NCBI RefSeq assembly: GCF_010015585.1
Contig: NW_022985068.1
Span: forward strand, 1,433,406-1,497,405
Reading direction: 5' to 3'
Origin: Eremomyces bilateralis CBS 781.70
Lineage: Eukaryota; Ascomycota; Dothideomycetes; Eremomycetales; Eremomycetaceae
Length of the DNA stretch: 64,000 nt
Part shown: in pieces, positions 35,797 through 47,818 of the stretch
Layout: the number at the start of each line of letters is the position of its first letter
Numbering within the stretch: the stretch's first letter is position 1
The notes under the pieces: model-generated
The model's database searches: none
Told to the model about the DNA's origin: nothing
The model's input: the letters and a program-made list of their open reading frames with translations, nothing else
Program-made: the position numbers and the translations under genes

Positions 35797-36185
35797 CTTG
35801 TCTATTCAGAGGCGTTTATTACTTCTATATGGGTATAGTTCTGTTCTTTGTTGTTAAAGAAACGACTGGAAGCTGGTGAGACTGACGACGTCCAACTGGT
35901 TTCCTGGTGACTAGTGATGGTATGAAAGCTGCCAATCAAAGGACATGGAGCTTTGGAAATCCGGGGTCCGAGACGTTGAAAGCCTGGGCACGTGATAACG
36001 CGTTGAATTAGTCGACGCTAAAGGGCCAAGACGCGTCTTCGTCATGATCGTAGTGTGATAGTCTGTGACCGCGTCTGCCTACGAACAGAATTACCTAGTA
36101 TGATCATTGAATGGTCCCTCAATGTTATAAATAATACTTTATATGACTACAATGCATTGAACTAACTCCTTAAGACACAATCACC

Positions 36186-38771
36186 ATGGCGGAAAAGGAG
36201 GCAACGGTCTACATCATTGATGTGGGGAGCTCGATGGGAGAGATTCATCATGACCGAACCCAATCCGACCTCGACTGGGCGATGCAATATGTCTGGGACA
36301 AGATCACTGCAGCTGTATGATACAGAATCGCTCTTGTATAGTATGGGTCTAATCACCAAGCCAGGTCGCAACAGACCGCAAAACCCTCTTCATGGGTGTC
36401 ATTGGTTTACGCACCGATGGCACCGATCATCTGGACAATCTGTCTGCCGATGATGGATATCAAAACATCACGATCTTCCAACCCCTAACCCAGACAAAGA
36501 TGCCGGAGATCCGCAAGTTGACCGAAGATCTGCACCCCTCGCGCACCAACGAAGGGGATGCGATATCCGCCATCGTCATTGCGATCGAGATGATCACCGC
36601 CCATTGCAAGCGGCTCAAGTACAAGCGAAACATCACCCTCGTCACGAACGGGACGTCGGGCGTCTATGCAGATGACCTGGATGAGATTGCGAACAAGTTA
36701 AAGGATGACGGGATCGAGCTCGTGGTGCTCGGAGTCGATTTCGACGACCCGGAGTATGGCTTCAAAGATGAGGGGAAGAAAGGGGAAAAGGCAAAGGTCG
36801 AACAGTCGCTCCGAAGTCTATGCGATGCCTGCGATGGAGTCTACGGAACCATGGCGCAGGCCATCTCGGAAATGGCGGTTCCACGCGTGAAATCGGTTCG
36901 GCCTGTCCCATCCTTCAAAGGCTGGCTCACGCTGGGCGACCCCGATAAATACGATTCGGCGATGGTCATAGACGTGGAACGCTATCCACGAGTGATGGTA
37001 GCTCCGGCGCCTCGCGCTAGTCAACACGTCATCAAGACCGGTATAGATCTAGATGCCACGCAGACGGGAGAGTCGGCCACGCTAGAGGGTGAGGGGACGG
37101 GTAGCCTAGGAGAGGGTATCTCGGCGATCAAGCAAGCGCGATCATACCAAGTTGAAGACAATGAGGCCCCTGGAGGTAAACGAGACGTTGACAAAGATGA
37201 TCTGGCGAAGGGATACGAATATGGTAGGACCGCCGTTCACATTGACGAGTCCGATATGAACATTGTCAAGCTGGAAACGAAGGCACGGCTAGATGTCATC
37301 GGTTTCGTTGCCCAAGAACAGGTCAGTGATGGGAGCACAACAAAGATGCGGCTACTGATGGTTATGGCAGTTCGAGCGTCACCTAGGAATGTCCAGGTCC
37401 AATGTCATCATCGCCACGAGAATCTCGGAGAAAGCAGCCATGGCCATTTCTGCGTTCATTCATGCGCTATTCGAAACAAGCAGCTATGCTATCGCCCGTC
37501 TTGTTCCGAAAGACGGCAAAGATCCGCACCTCGTGGCTCTTGCGCCGTCGATTGAATCGGATTATGAATGTCTCCTCGAGGTGGAGCTTCCCTTCAATGA
37601 AGATATTCGGACATATCGGTTCCCTCCTCTCGATAAGATCGTCACGGTATCGGGGAAGAATGTCGTGCAGCATCGATATCTCCCTAATGACGAACTGATG
37701 AAGTCCATGAGTGATTACGTCGATGCCATGGATCTGTCGACACTTGCCTCAAAAACAGAAGAGTATGTGCTCCCTTACACTCTAGGGGCTTGGCTAACTC
37801 CATTCTCTCGTCGACAGTGGCGAACAAGAGTACGCGGCATTAGAGGATACGTACTCGCCAATGATCCACCGCATCAAACAATTGATCGCCTGGAGAGCCG
37901 TTCATGATTCAGAACCGGCGCCTCCGCTACCCGAGAATTTAATACGATACTCTGCCCCTCCAAAAGAGCTTGTGAAGGCTGTGGAACGGAAGCTTGAGGA
38001 CCTCGTGGTGGCTGCAAGCGTCAAGAAAGGTAAGTTCATACGCAATCCCCCCTCGTGCAAATACCAACCTCTCAGTCCCCCCGAAATCCAAAGCCCGCAA
38101 ACGCGCCAGGTCACCCGAAAAACCCCTCTCCGGCCTTGACGTCTCGTCCCTCCTCTCAACCACCCACCCACCCCGGAAGATCAGCCGCGAGAACGCGATC
38201 CCAGAATTCAAGCAACTCCTCCGAACCGCCGGCGGCGCGGCGGACATCCACTCCGCGTGCCAGCAGCTCGGGCTGGTCATCGCCAGCTACGTCAAGCACA
38301 GCCTCGGCAATGCGGGCTACGAGCGGGCGATCGAGGCGCTGCGCGTGTGCCGCGAGGAGGCGATCGAGTTGGAGGAGCCGGGCGCGTACAACGCGATGCT
38401 GCTGGAGCTGAAGCGGAAGTTGTTGGATGGCGAGTTGGGCGAGGAGCGGAGGGAGTGGTGGTGGAGAGTGCGTATGAATCCGGTGGGGGTGATTGATAAG
38501 AAAGTGAGCGAGTTTTCGGAGGTAGAGGTGGAGGAGGGGAGAAAGGTGAGTCGGGTTGCGTGGTTGAGGGTGATTATGCTGACATGTCGAAGTTGATGAC
38601 ACTTTCGGGGCCTTGATGCCTCTCGGCCCGATTACGATGATCTTAATCTTCTAGTGGAACGCCAGGCATGGTATCGCTGCAATGGAAGCACGCTGCAATG
38701 GAAGTATAAGGGCTCTCCTTGCCACACACATATCTGTGGATTGTTGGTTTAATGTTGGAGCTGCCCACTAA
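36186..38771 (+). CDS. ku80: Ku80, DNA-end-binding subunit of the Ku heterodimer
   Basis: Acts with Ku70 in non-homologous end joining and at telomeres; nuclear. Six exons: 36186-36314, 36365-37321, 37371-37762, 37818-38029, 38076-38545 and 38655-38771, joined in phase to about 758 residues. The N-terminal von Willebrand-like domain starts [14 protein letters not shown]. The middle beta-barrel includes [31 protein letters not shown] helical arm and a basic [10 protein letters not shown] segment follow, and then the C-terminal helical domain ([21 protein letters not shown]). The last exon is short and weakly conserved, so the exact C-terminus is the least certain part. Confidence 0.93.
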
Positions 38772-39030
38772 TGCAGTGAAATTCGACTTAGGATAAATCC
38801 GCCCTGATCGGGTGATGTCCTCATTCAAGTAGCTGAGATCATTCCCATTCAATGGACTTGGTCAGTCAGGGCATAGGGTCAATCCTTCTAGGGACAGGGG
38901 GATATCCGCTCAGTATTGTCGAATGAAACCACAACATGTGCACCAGACTCAGCAATAGTAAGGACTGACTGGCATGCAACGCCTAATAAACTCCAAAGAA
39001 CCACGCTTCCAAACAAATTACTCGCAATCC

Positions 39031-39650
39031 CTACCGCCCATCCGGCACACAAATCGCCTTCCCCACCCGCAACCGATCGCACTCCATCCCCGGATTCACC
39101 TCCATCAAATCCTGCAACCCCACCCCCGCTCTCTGCACGATCTCCCAGCACGTATCACCCCGCTGCACGACGTATGCATGACTCCCATCCGCGCAGCGCA
39201 GCGGCGGCTCCGGCGTCGACCCGGGCCCGGTGTTCACTAGTTTGAACAGCAGGAACAGCACTAGCACGACGAGGAGGAGGAAGGGGAGAAGGTAGCGCCA
39301 GGCTTCGCGGTTGCCTTCTTTCATTGCTTCGTCCTAGACTCGGGGTTAGTATCGCTTCAGGTGGGATGCATGGGACGTGGGAAGGGGAACCATACCTCTT
39401 CCATTGTCATAGGTCGCGGTTCCGACCCATATGGTGTTAATCGTCCATATCGAGCTCCCGCCGGACCCTGGAAGAGCGCGCCATTCGAGGACTGGAAGGT
39501 ATGCCGTTGCGTGTCGGCGTCATATCCGACTCGTTGCATCCCGTCGGGGAGACGTTGATCGTCCTGGTTGGTGGTCAACAGGGAGCGGTGGAGCGACGAT
39601 GCTGACTCCTAGATGGTACTTACGGATTCTCTGTCTGTCCAGCGGCCCAT
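39031..39650 (-). CDS. Membrane-anchored single LysM domain protein
   Basis: Three exons, 39650-39624, 39563-39396 and 39333-39031, in phase, 165 residues. The N-terminus (MGRWTDRES, then DADTQRHTFQSSNG) is polar. A transmembrane helix lies near residues 77-95 (YLLPFLLLVVLVLFLLF). A LysM fold follows (about 116-160: HAYVVQRGDTCWEIVQRAG..LMEVNPGMECDRLRVGKAICVP). With no signal peptide, a signal-anchor topology placing LysM outside the cytoplasm or in the secretory lumen is inferred. LysM binds chitin or peptidoglycan-like glycans. Small proteins of this layout are widespread in filamentous ascomycetes with no firm function. Confidence 0.88.
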
Positions 39651-39933
39651 TTTGTCCGATTTGTGTGATACTTTTTGATTTCAAGAGATATGTGTGCTTG
39701 GGGTAGGTTGCTGTCTGTTGTTAACGGTGACAATGGTATCTGAGACACAGCCTACGTCAGCCAACAAGGGTCTGGTGGGCTGCCTCTTTATGGTATGGTA
39801 AGTCTTTACCTTCAAGGAGCCATAATTAACTACGGAGTTCTTCTACGGAATACAAGTAACCTCATCCGTTACATATCATCTACCGCTACATGTCTATCAT
39901 GTCTTTCACGCTCATTACATCGTTATTGGATTA

Positions 39934-40357
39934 ACGTATTCCACAAGCGAGCGGCCCATACAGGCGAGCGGCCCACCCCATTTTACTAGTAAATTCGATA
40001 AAATTTGATATCAATATCTCAGCAACCATTGGATAATATAGTCTGAAAACTTAGAATTAGGTTTTCCTATCCATTTCTAGCTTACTATTGAAATCTTAGA
40101 GCTTTATCTTTTATAGTTATAAAGATATAGAGATTTGGTCTCTAAATCTTGCCAAGAAGTAGGCATCTCTATACCTGTAAAAGCTAGGGTTTTAAGATTT
40201 CAATAGTAAGCTAGAAATGGCTAGGAAAACCTAATTCTAAGTTTTCAGACTATATTATCCAGTGGTTGTTGAGATATTGATATCGAATTTTATCGAATTT
40301 ACTAGTAAAATGGGGTGGGCCGCTCGCCTGTATGGGCCGCTCGCTTGTGGAATACGT
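39934..40357. mobile_element. Foldback MITE, 424 bp, TA target duplication
   Basis: The two ends are near-perfect inverted copies of each other for about 165 bp, starting ACGTATTCCACAAGCGAGCG and ending with its complement. TA flanks both sides (39932-39933 and 40358-40359), the target typical of Tc1/mariner transposons. Only about four mismatches are seen between the arms, mostly transitions. Each arm tip carries GCGAGCGGCCCA twice. The central part (about 40100-40195) has no coding potential. It is non-autonomous and looks young. Confidence 0.92.
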
Positions 40358-40580
40358 TACAAAGTTACCGTATAACTCGGACTGTCTATGCATTATTCAT
40401 GCCTATCCCGTAGGGTTTGGGGTCGATGAACGAGGCCGACACATGAAAGAACGGCGACATTCTTCGGATTGACTTGCATGAATTCCAATGGTTTACATCG
40501 TTCTCATTGCATTGTTGACTAACTCAAGCCAATATCCTCTCGCTCTGGTCCGTTTTCGTCTGTACAGATGAACCTCTCAC

Positions 40581-41363
40581 TCAACATTTTAAAGTTGTCG
40601 AAGCATTGTATTGGCCGACAATATGCTTGACTGCTTGCTGTACCCATTCCGTTCGGATATAGGCCAGATGGTTAAAGAAACAATCGCCGGGTCCGCACAC
40701 CTATTTGTCGGTTAGCACAGTCCGCCTCCTTCGCGCGACATGAGTCTTACCGGGTCTCCTTCAGCGCAGAGATTCAGCTCCTTCTCAGCCAACCCGGCGG
40801 GAAACGTGCTCGTGGACGAGCTTTTATGGGCGGGATCGCCGGTCATGACGAGGGCGACGATCTTCGGATAGAGGTCGCGTGGGATGTCTTTCGCCGCCGC
40901 GTGCATGAGCGCCGCGCCTTGGGAGTAGCCGACCAGCGCGAACTTCTGGTCCGGGCAGGCTTTGCTTTGGGCCTTCAGTCGGTTGTTAACGTCGGTGGCA
41001 CCGGTGCGGACACCTGTGAGGTCGTAACTGGCTGGATACTAGAAGGGTCAATGGACGCTACCCAGAAATAGGAGCAATGGAACCTACCTGAACGGGATAT
41101 CCCCTCGCTCCTGGGAGGACCAGCGTGGTGTTGGTGACGATAGGGTCGCCAACCACGATGCCGAACTTCCCTCCTTCAGCGTTCGGTTCACTGGTTCCTC
41201 GCGCGACGAGGATTTCCAGGTCGGAGCATCCGGCGGGGATATCGGCCGGATTGATCGGGACGGGCGTGCCCATCTTGATGTCTCCTGGGAGCGAGGGACA
41301 TGATGACTGGCAGGCCGCCGATGCGATCAGGAGCGCGACCGTTTCCAAAGTGAGGACTTTCAT
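40581..41363 (-). CDS. Cutinase / acetylxylan esterase family (CE5), secreted
   Basis: Three exons, 41363-41088, 41038-40751 and 40700-40581, in phase, 227 residues. A signal peptide (MKVLTLETVALLIASAACQ) is followed by a mature protein with LEILVARGTSEPN. The serine elbow is GYSQGA (Ser131), with the acid in CAEGDP (Asp187) and the His in NHLAYI (His199). It is probably extracellular and hydrolyses cutin, suberin-like polyesters or acetylated sugars; the family does not tell which. The YPASYDLTGVRTGATDVNNRL stretch is closer to acetylxylan esterase-like cutinases than to the classic short cutinase at 55 kb. Confidence 0.92.
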
Positions 41364-42609
41364 GTTGGATGCGGATGGGCGTCGGTTTCTGGAGGTGGAT
41401 GGGTTTGTACGTGTTGAAACTCGACGCGTGGATCTTCCATGGGCGCTCTTATAGGTGAGTATAACCCTAAGGGGTTGAAACCACCGAAGAGGGCGGCCGG
41501 CTGCTGTCCTATAGTCGTATATCGTACCGATTACATTGCGGTGTCTACAGTACTCTACCCTCATCGCCTGTGCGCGGCCATTGACCAGTATGAAGTGTGG
41601 GCTTATTTCTGTCCTGCCTAGCCGTGTCGATCTAGGAATTGTCGTCCCAGATTTCGATTTACGGAGAACATTGGATTGTCTAATACATTGTACGTATTGC
41701 AGAGGCGTCATTAAAGTTCATTAAATACCTTGGCCATATCATCCCGGAGTGAGCCCGTACAGTGTGGACAGTGGATACACGTCTACCGAATCTGATTTTA
41801 ATTGCCTATTCATGCCCTTAGCTTTAAGGAAGTCTACAATGGCGGAGTTAAATGGAGCAATTAATATTCGATAACAAAGCCAATTGGACGGTTGGGTCGA
41901 CTCTGACGGCAAGTCATTCGAGGACAGTTGACTTCAACTTGGCTTAATATAACAGTGTTCTCGACCCCACAAAGTAGCTCAGGCCTCATACTTGTGCTGG
42001 CCTGTGAAATCCAGGTCCTGAACCAATTCGTGACTTGCCGAGGGCCCATGCAACCGGCAGTTGGGATCTTGGATACAGCGGACGTCATGACTTGTAGAGA
42101 TGACAAGAAAGCCGCAATAGATGCATCCGCTCATGTCCGCCAGTAGAGGCAATTCGTTTCGTCGGCACTTGGTCCGACTCTTTCAAATGCGTCGATAATT
42201 CAAGAAAGTACTCTCAGTAGCTAGAAGATGTTAAATCCCGTTGAGCCCTATCAACTGTCAAGAGGGCAGCCAATCTGCAACTCCTGTTGGACTCCGGTGT
42301 ATTTCGTATTCGGTGTCGTGCAACTTGGTGAGTGCGGGACGTGGGTCCGATTCCGAGGCGATTCTTTCGATCGACTTATGGTCATCATAAACCGGACGGT
42401 GGCACATGTAAGCTCTGTCTATTTTGAAACGTCTTACGGCAATCCTCTTCCCTCGCTTCTTCTCCAGTGTTGGTTGGAAGTGAGAGAGCAATCAGCGAGG
42501 TCATGTTTCAACGAAAGGGTTCCATCAAGGGTGGTTGGCATGGGTCCAGTCCAACCAAAATAAAATATAGCCCCAGGCCCCTAGCCACACCTTATGTACC
42601 GGGTTAAGG
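41364..42609. other. Intergenic between cutinase and Fot element
   Basis: Cutinase promoter region on the left. No gene supported. The sequence is AT-rich near 41800-41960. Confidence 0.4.
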
Positions 42610-44715
42610 GGTTTTCCCGGGGTCGTGCACGGCCCCACTCAATGCACGATTCACTAGATATTTTGAATACGTTTTTGAGGCTACTCGCACCCATAAAAGA
42701 GTAACTTATATAGAAAAAGCTAGCGGTGAGGTCTATGTAAATAGAGCCTTATTTCCCACCTAATTCGTAGTCCTGTAGGCGTTTTGGGAGGCGTTTCTCA
42801 CGCCGTGGGCGCCCAGACGAAGGACCCCCCTCTGTATCTTCTTGACCACTGAGGATAACGTGAGGCTGTAGACTTCGCCTTTAAACCACCTGTGTAGACT
42901 TTCTCTTGGTGGTTTTAAAGGATCTAGACTCCCTACAGATCTGGAAGTTGGCTAATCGAGCCTCCTTACTAGCCTGCCTCTCCTTCCCCAAAAGGGCCTT
43001 CTCCGTAGCCCTCCTTGTACGTGCCTCATCTCGTTGGAGACGGTTTTCTATCATCTTTTTTTCCTTCTCTATCTTGCGTTGTGCCCTTGCTACCTTATCC
43101 TGTTAACTTTGTGCCTCTTGATCGACCTTTTCCTGTTCTCTCTGTGTTTGAAGTTCGCGAGCTCTCTGGATCTTGGAGGGACTGAAAAACTGTGCCTTTA
43201 TACCAGTTTTAGCACGTAACTCTTCAAATAGTGGCTTCGCCCTCTTACGTTTCTTTTTCTCGTTGATGATAGCCTTTCGCAGGCCCTGGTTTTCCGCTCG
43301 TAAGAGGGTAACATCGGTTGAAAGCTGGGCGACCGCGCTGAGAAGCTTTTTCGACTCCGAAGTAACCGCATCACCTACAGCATTACGGATAATCCATTTT
43401 ACCTGTCTCCAGTCCGTTGACGAGAGGTAAGAATCTGCCGATGAGGCATTTGAGCCCGGTCGAGAGGTTGTTTCGCTAATCCCGATAGCCTGTAGGACTA
43501 CGGACTGATCCAGTGGATCCAGTCCTGTTTTTTCCCAACCACTTCGAATATTGGTAGGAGTGCAAGATTTATGCCATGCCGCCCAAAATAAGCGAAAGAG
43601 GTCTCGTTTCGTGATAGAACAGAGTCCCTGGCACTCAGATATGAAGGTATTGAGTTCCTGCCCGTAATAGGTCGCAAGAGGTGAGAACAGGCTAATGTCG
43701 AGCGGTTGTAGGCGATGAGTGGTATGCGGTGGGTAGCAGCATACCAAAATACGGTTTTCGTGGCACCAATCCAGGAACCTCATATTGATATGGCTACCGT
43801 GCCCGTCAATAACCAAGAGACGATATCTCCGTCTCGCCTTCGGCTTCGTATACCGCTCAAAACATTAGTCAACCAATGGAATCCTAGCTCATCGTTCGTC
43901 CATCCTTATGGAGATGAGGCAAAAAAGGCCTGGTGGTTCTCCGTGTCGAAATCTTGGAGCCAAGAGTCCTGGAGATTACCGGAAACCGCCTGGTAAATTA
44001 GACCGGGCGGTAACCAGGAACCATCCGCACAGATACATGCAAGAATGGTAATCCACTCACGATTACCATCCGTCGTGGCCCCTAGGCTCTTATTTTGCGA
44101 TAAAACGGCCTTTGAGACGATCCGTCTCATCTTGGTCGTGATCCCCATAAGGAATCCCTTTTCATCCATATTGTACATATTCTCCCGATCAATGTCGTAT
44201 TCCGCAATCTTTTGGGCTAATAAGGCGTAGAAATCACGATAGTCTTACTCTTTATCCGCCCGGGTCCTAGAGGACTCGATAACGTTGAGATATCTCCCGT
44301 CGAGCATCGTCTCATGCCGCTCTACGAATCTAGAGACCCAGTTCTTGCCTATGTCTTGTTTCGCGATATCGCAGGCGAAGTTCCGTACCATTGTAGTAGT
44401 AGGCGGAAAACCACGCCTACAGAGGTCGTTGATATACGAAACAAGTTTCTTCTCCTGGAATCCATGGAGTTTTCCTCTGTTCAAGTCCGCATCTTGCTTA
44501 GAGGTGTTTTTTTGGCGATGTCTCCTAGATAACTTCGTACGGTCGATTCCATACTCTTTTGCAGTCTTAGTATAATTAGGTTTCTCTCCCAGCTCCAATG
44601 CAGCAAGAGCGAGCTCAATCTGATCCATTTTGGTAAAGATATATCTAATTACATATTGAATATCGCGATATCATTTCGTGCATTGTGTGGGGCCGTGCAC
44701 GAGGTGGGGAAAACC
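42610..44715 (-). mobile_element. Fot1/pogo-type (Tc1/mariner superfamily) DNA transposon, defective
   Basis: The element is bounded by 40-bp imperfect inverted repeats at 42610-42649 and 44676-44715, sharing GGTTTTCCC and TCGTGCACGGCCCCAC plus CAATGCACGA. Inside, on the minus strand, lies a transposase relic (43103-44628). A clean TA duplication is not obvious, because the left flank reads TTAAGG. About 450 bp of AT-moderate noncoding sequence separate the left repeat from the transposase stop. Confidence 0.9.
43103..44628 (-). pseudogene. Fot/pogo DDE transposase, interrupted
   Basis: The reading order is clear: an N-terminal HTH (KTAKEYGIDRTKLSRRHR), a CENP-B-type second HTH, then the DDE core with YNMDEKGFLMG, LLVIDGHGSHIN and the HTTHRLQPLDISLFSPL motif, and a Lys/Glu-rich C-terminal coiled coil. 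It is broken by two in-frame TAA stops (near 44247 and 43904) and one frameshift near 43850, so no full transposase is made from this copy. Both stops fall where CAA (Gln) to TAA would be the simplest change, as expected from RIP. Otherwise it is well preserved, suggesting a recent insertion. Confidence 0.9.
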
Positions 44716-44926
44716 TAATTAATTCATTTTGTAACTAGTTAGTTAGTCAACAATGGAAACTGAGGATCTCTGCTTCACCATTCTTCAATCATTTCATCCT
44801 CAAAATTATGCTATTCTCCAAACCATTTGTATATTTGGGTCTAAACCTCTAGCTAAATTCACTCAAATCTCCCACTCAAGCCCGATGAACGCCAAGGCTT
44901 CCGATCAAAACTCCTACATCGCAGCA

Positions 44927-46253
44927 TCACTCATGGACCGCTCCAAGTCGCCGTTGAGGCTGTCCGTATAGGCCATCGATGCCTCGAGATTCCGGTTTAC
45001 TGGACGATCGGTGAAGAAGCTCGCTGAACCGACTCGATTTGTGTTTTTGGGGCTTCGAATCTAGAGGCGGTGCTAGTTGAGCACGTTCGATCTCTGCTTG
45101 ACTTGAATCGACGACGCGTGGATGGTCCGCGATCGTCTCCGGATCCGCCTGTCCGAACCGAGATCGATCGGCCGCCGAAGAAACAGGTTTACGACGGGTC
45201 GAGGCAGTGCCCTATAAGCTCGTTAATAACGGACACACATATCGTGGGTCGTCGAACCCACCTGAATTCCACGCACGGCAGCCTTGAGGTCTTGCATCGT
45301 TGATCGCGGGTGAGATGGCTCAGTTTGCTGGCCATACGAAGTGGGCTGCTGGTACGAGACAGGTCCGGATGGAGGGCTTCCTAGAACATTCTCCGCTGAG
45401 GGTCGAGGATACGAACTGTTCTGGACGGCTGTAGGAGGCGCCACGGGCGCCTGTTGATGCCCATACGACGAAGCGTCCACCTCTGGAGTGCTCCTCATGG
45501 TGCTCTTGGAAGGTATCGCTGGACTGTGGTCTCGAGACTTCTTCAGGCTCAAGAGCCGTTGTATCCGAGTTGGAGATGCCTTTCCGGCACTGGCTTTCTG
45601 GGGACTGGGGCTTGCACCGACGTTGCCGTTGCTAACGTTTTGACTACTGGCAACGGTGGCCGCAGTCCCGCCGCTAGGGCGTGTAATGGTCGATGTGGTG
45701 GTGGTCGTCGTCGTCGTGGTCGTCGTGACCATATTTCCTGTGTTGGGGTCTTTATGAACTTCTTTCCGCACGGTAGGTTCACCACGAGGAACCACTTGAT
45801 TGGGCGGTGACCTTCTGTCGCTTCCCGTAATGCCCGAAGAAGTTGTCGGCGTGTCTGGGACGCTGCCGGAGGGTAAGTTGCTGGTAGATGGTGACGCTTG
45901 ATCCAACCCGCCACCCGTATTCTTGTCTTTCTGGAACGGATGCGATAGTCGCTTAGACCAGTTGGACTTCTTGTCCTTCTCCACCATTCCGGCCGTTGGA
46001 GGCTGCATTGGGCCAGGATTAGGTAAGGTAGGTAGGGAAGTGGTCGAGGTCAATATTGGCTTTTCTTTCCTGAGTTGGGTCTGGGACTGGTCCACGCTTG
46101 ATGGCTCTTTAGGTGGATTTCTAGGTTGAATCTCTGGATTCCTCGGGTATGACTAAATAAGTAGGAGATTTCAGATTTCTTTCGAGAAACAAACGAGTCT
46201 GGAATTGGGGTCAAGGATCTGTAAGTTGCGTACAGGTCAACCAGTGATGTCAT
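44927..46253 (-). CDS. Hypothetical Ser/Thr/Pro-rich protein
   Basis: A long exon (about 46151 to 45260) joins in phase, across a 49-bp intron ending CTTATAG, to a last exon 45211-44927. The sequence is low-complexity and probably disordered: a run of about 12 Thr (encoded by a GTC/GTG microsatellite at 45690-45730), a basic patch WSKRLSHPFQKDKN, Gly/Ser/Pro stretches, and a conserved-looking end, TMQDLKAAVRGIQ. The first exon is uncertain: an in-frame ATG at 46253 could be joined through a weak donor. I recall fungal proteins with a similar DLKAAVRGIH block, of unknown role. Confidence 0.6.
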
Positions 46254-46747
46254 CCATCAGGATGTCGTAAACGGATTTCCCAATCCGGCATGCAGCGCAG
46301 GGGTATCAAATGTGGCGGTGCAGGGGTCATCACTGCACTGGAGGCACTGGAGCAATTTGGAATTTCCTATGTCAGGAGCCCAGGACTGTCTGGTGACACA
46401 CTGTGACATATCCGGTCCTTCCAGTCCTTTAAAGATGAATTCTTACAGAAGTCTCCTATCCTCTCACTTCTTATTATCAGGATGTCGAACCTGACTTTGT
46501 TCTGTGAAGTGTGGACTTGAACTGTTACTACAGTGGTACTACAACTGAACCTTTCTATCAGGGTCCCTCTTACTTTCCACTTCATACAGTCGACGAACTC
46601 GATCTCTAGTCATTCCAGTTCAGGGGATTGGTCCCGAACCTAAATCTGGCTCGTTATCTCATCTTTTATCATCCAGCAAATTCGAAGGACTTGGGGAAGA
46701 CAAGGCCATTTACAATTCAGTGGACAAGCCGACGGAGGACGCGCAAG

Positions 46748-47818
46748 ATGCCAAAGAATGCAGCACAATTACGGGGAAGGAATATTAGGCGATCTCTTGC
46801 AGAGATCAGTCCTGCCGACGCGCCGTCTCAATCACAGAGCCCTTTGTTCAGGCTTCCACCAGAGATTCGAAACTATATCTTCGAACTAGCCTGTAGCCAG
46901 TGTGAAGAGACGTCCAAGCTCGGCGACACCCCTTACCCTGGATGGCGCCCATTGTATGAGCAGCGGAAATCCTTGAAAACATCAACATCGCTGCTGGCAA
47001 CATGCAAATTGGTCTATTCAGAAACGAGCTTGATCCCGATACGGAGTGCTACTCATATGGTTGACCTTGAGGAACCTCCCTACGATACCTACACCCTAGC
47101 TCTCCGTCCTTTCGCTACTATGACCCAACGTACCCTCGAGAATCTGAACCACGTTCATTTGCTTGCGGATTTCATTTACTTCTTTTTGTCCGACGTAATA
47201 TTTCAGATGCCACGGTTCCGACCGAAACGCTTGACGGTAACCACCGACGCGTTGTCTAGCGCAAGGATTCGGACAGCTTATTTCTTCTCGAATGTCGACC
47301 AAAAGCTATACCATGGACTAAGTACAATGAAATTCCCGGGCTCCCTCAAACGTTTGGAGCTAAGGATAATCATTCCTTTGCACTTTCCTATCGGGATCGA
47401 GACGACCAAGGTGTTTTCAGAATCCGTAATCCAGACTCGAGGGCACAGCACGCTTTCATTTCATTCGTTCGAAATAGTGCTCACTCCTTGCCCGTTACTA
47501 GAAGAGCACTACCAGGGGAAAGCAGAGCAACTCCGCTTTAAGGACCACTTCCAGGCACAAACTATCCAGGGCATTTGGGTGGAATCGCCTTCATCAGATC
47601 ACCGTGCGTCAATCAATACAGAAGTTGATTTCCGAGACATGTATGGGAATAGGCTACCCCTTCCACCTCTTTTGGATGTTGTGAAGTGTCCCCCTGGTAC
47701 TCCTTGGAAAACGTGGTGGGAGGAGCAGCTGGCCACGGCATGGTGTGAAATCAGAAAACGGAGAGAAGTTGGCATGATAATCGTACGTGGCTTAAGGTTT
47801 CTTCAGTCATACGGTTAG
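46748..47818 (+). CDS. 2EXR domain protein (fungal F-box-like family)
   Basis: Intron-free. The start MPKNAAQLRG at 46748 is preferred over an upstream in-frame ATG at 46628, because the intervening 40 residues look like leader sequence; it gives about 356 residues. The signature SPLFRLPPEIRNYIFELAC (about 35-52) followed by a SLLATCKLVYSE segment marks the 2EXR family, which is expanded in filamentous ascomycetes and generally uncharacterised. The C-terminal part has no recognised domain. There is no signal peptide. Confidence 0.8.
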   Translation: MPKNAAQLRGRNIRRSLAEISPADAPSQSQSPLFRLPPEIRNYIFELACSQCEETSKLGDTPYPGWRPLYEQRKSLKTSTSLLATCKLVYSETSLIPIRSATHMVDLEEPPYDTYTLALRPFATMTQRTLENLNHVHLLADFIYFFLSDVIFQMPRFRPKRLTVTTDALSSARIRTAYFFSNVDQKLYHGLSTMKFPGSLKRLELRIIIPLHFPIGIETTKVFSESVIQTRGHSTLSFHSFEIVLTPCPLLEEHYQGKAEQLRFKDHFQAQTIQGIWVESPSSDHRASINTEVDFRDMYGNRLPLPPLLDVVKCPPGTPWKTWWEEQLATAWCEIRKRREVGMIIVRGLRFLQSYG

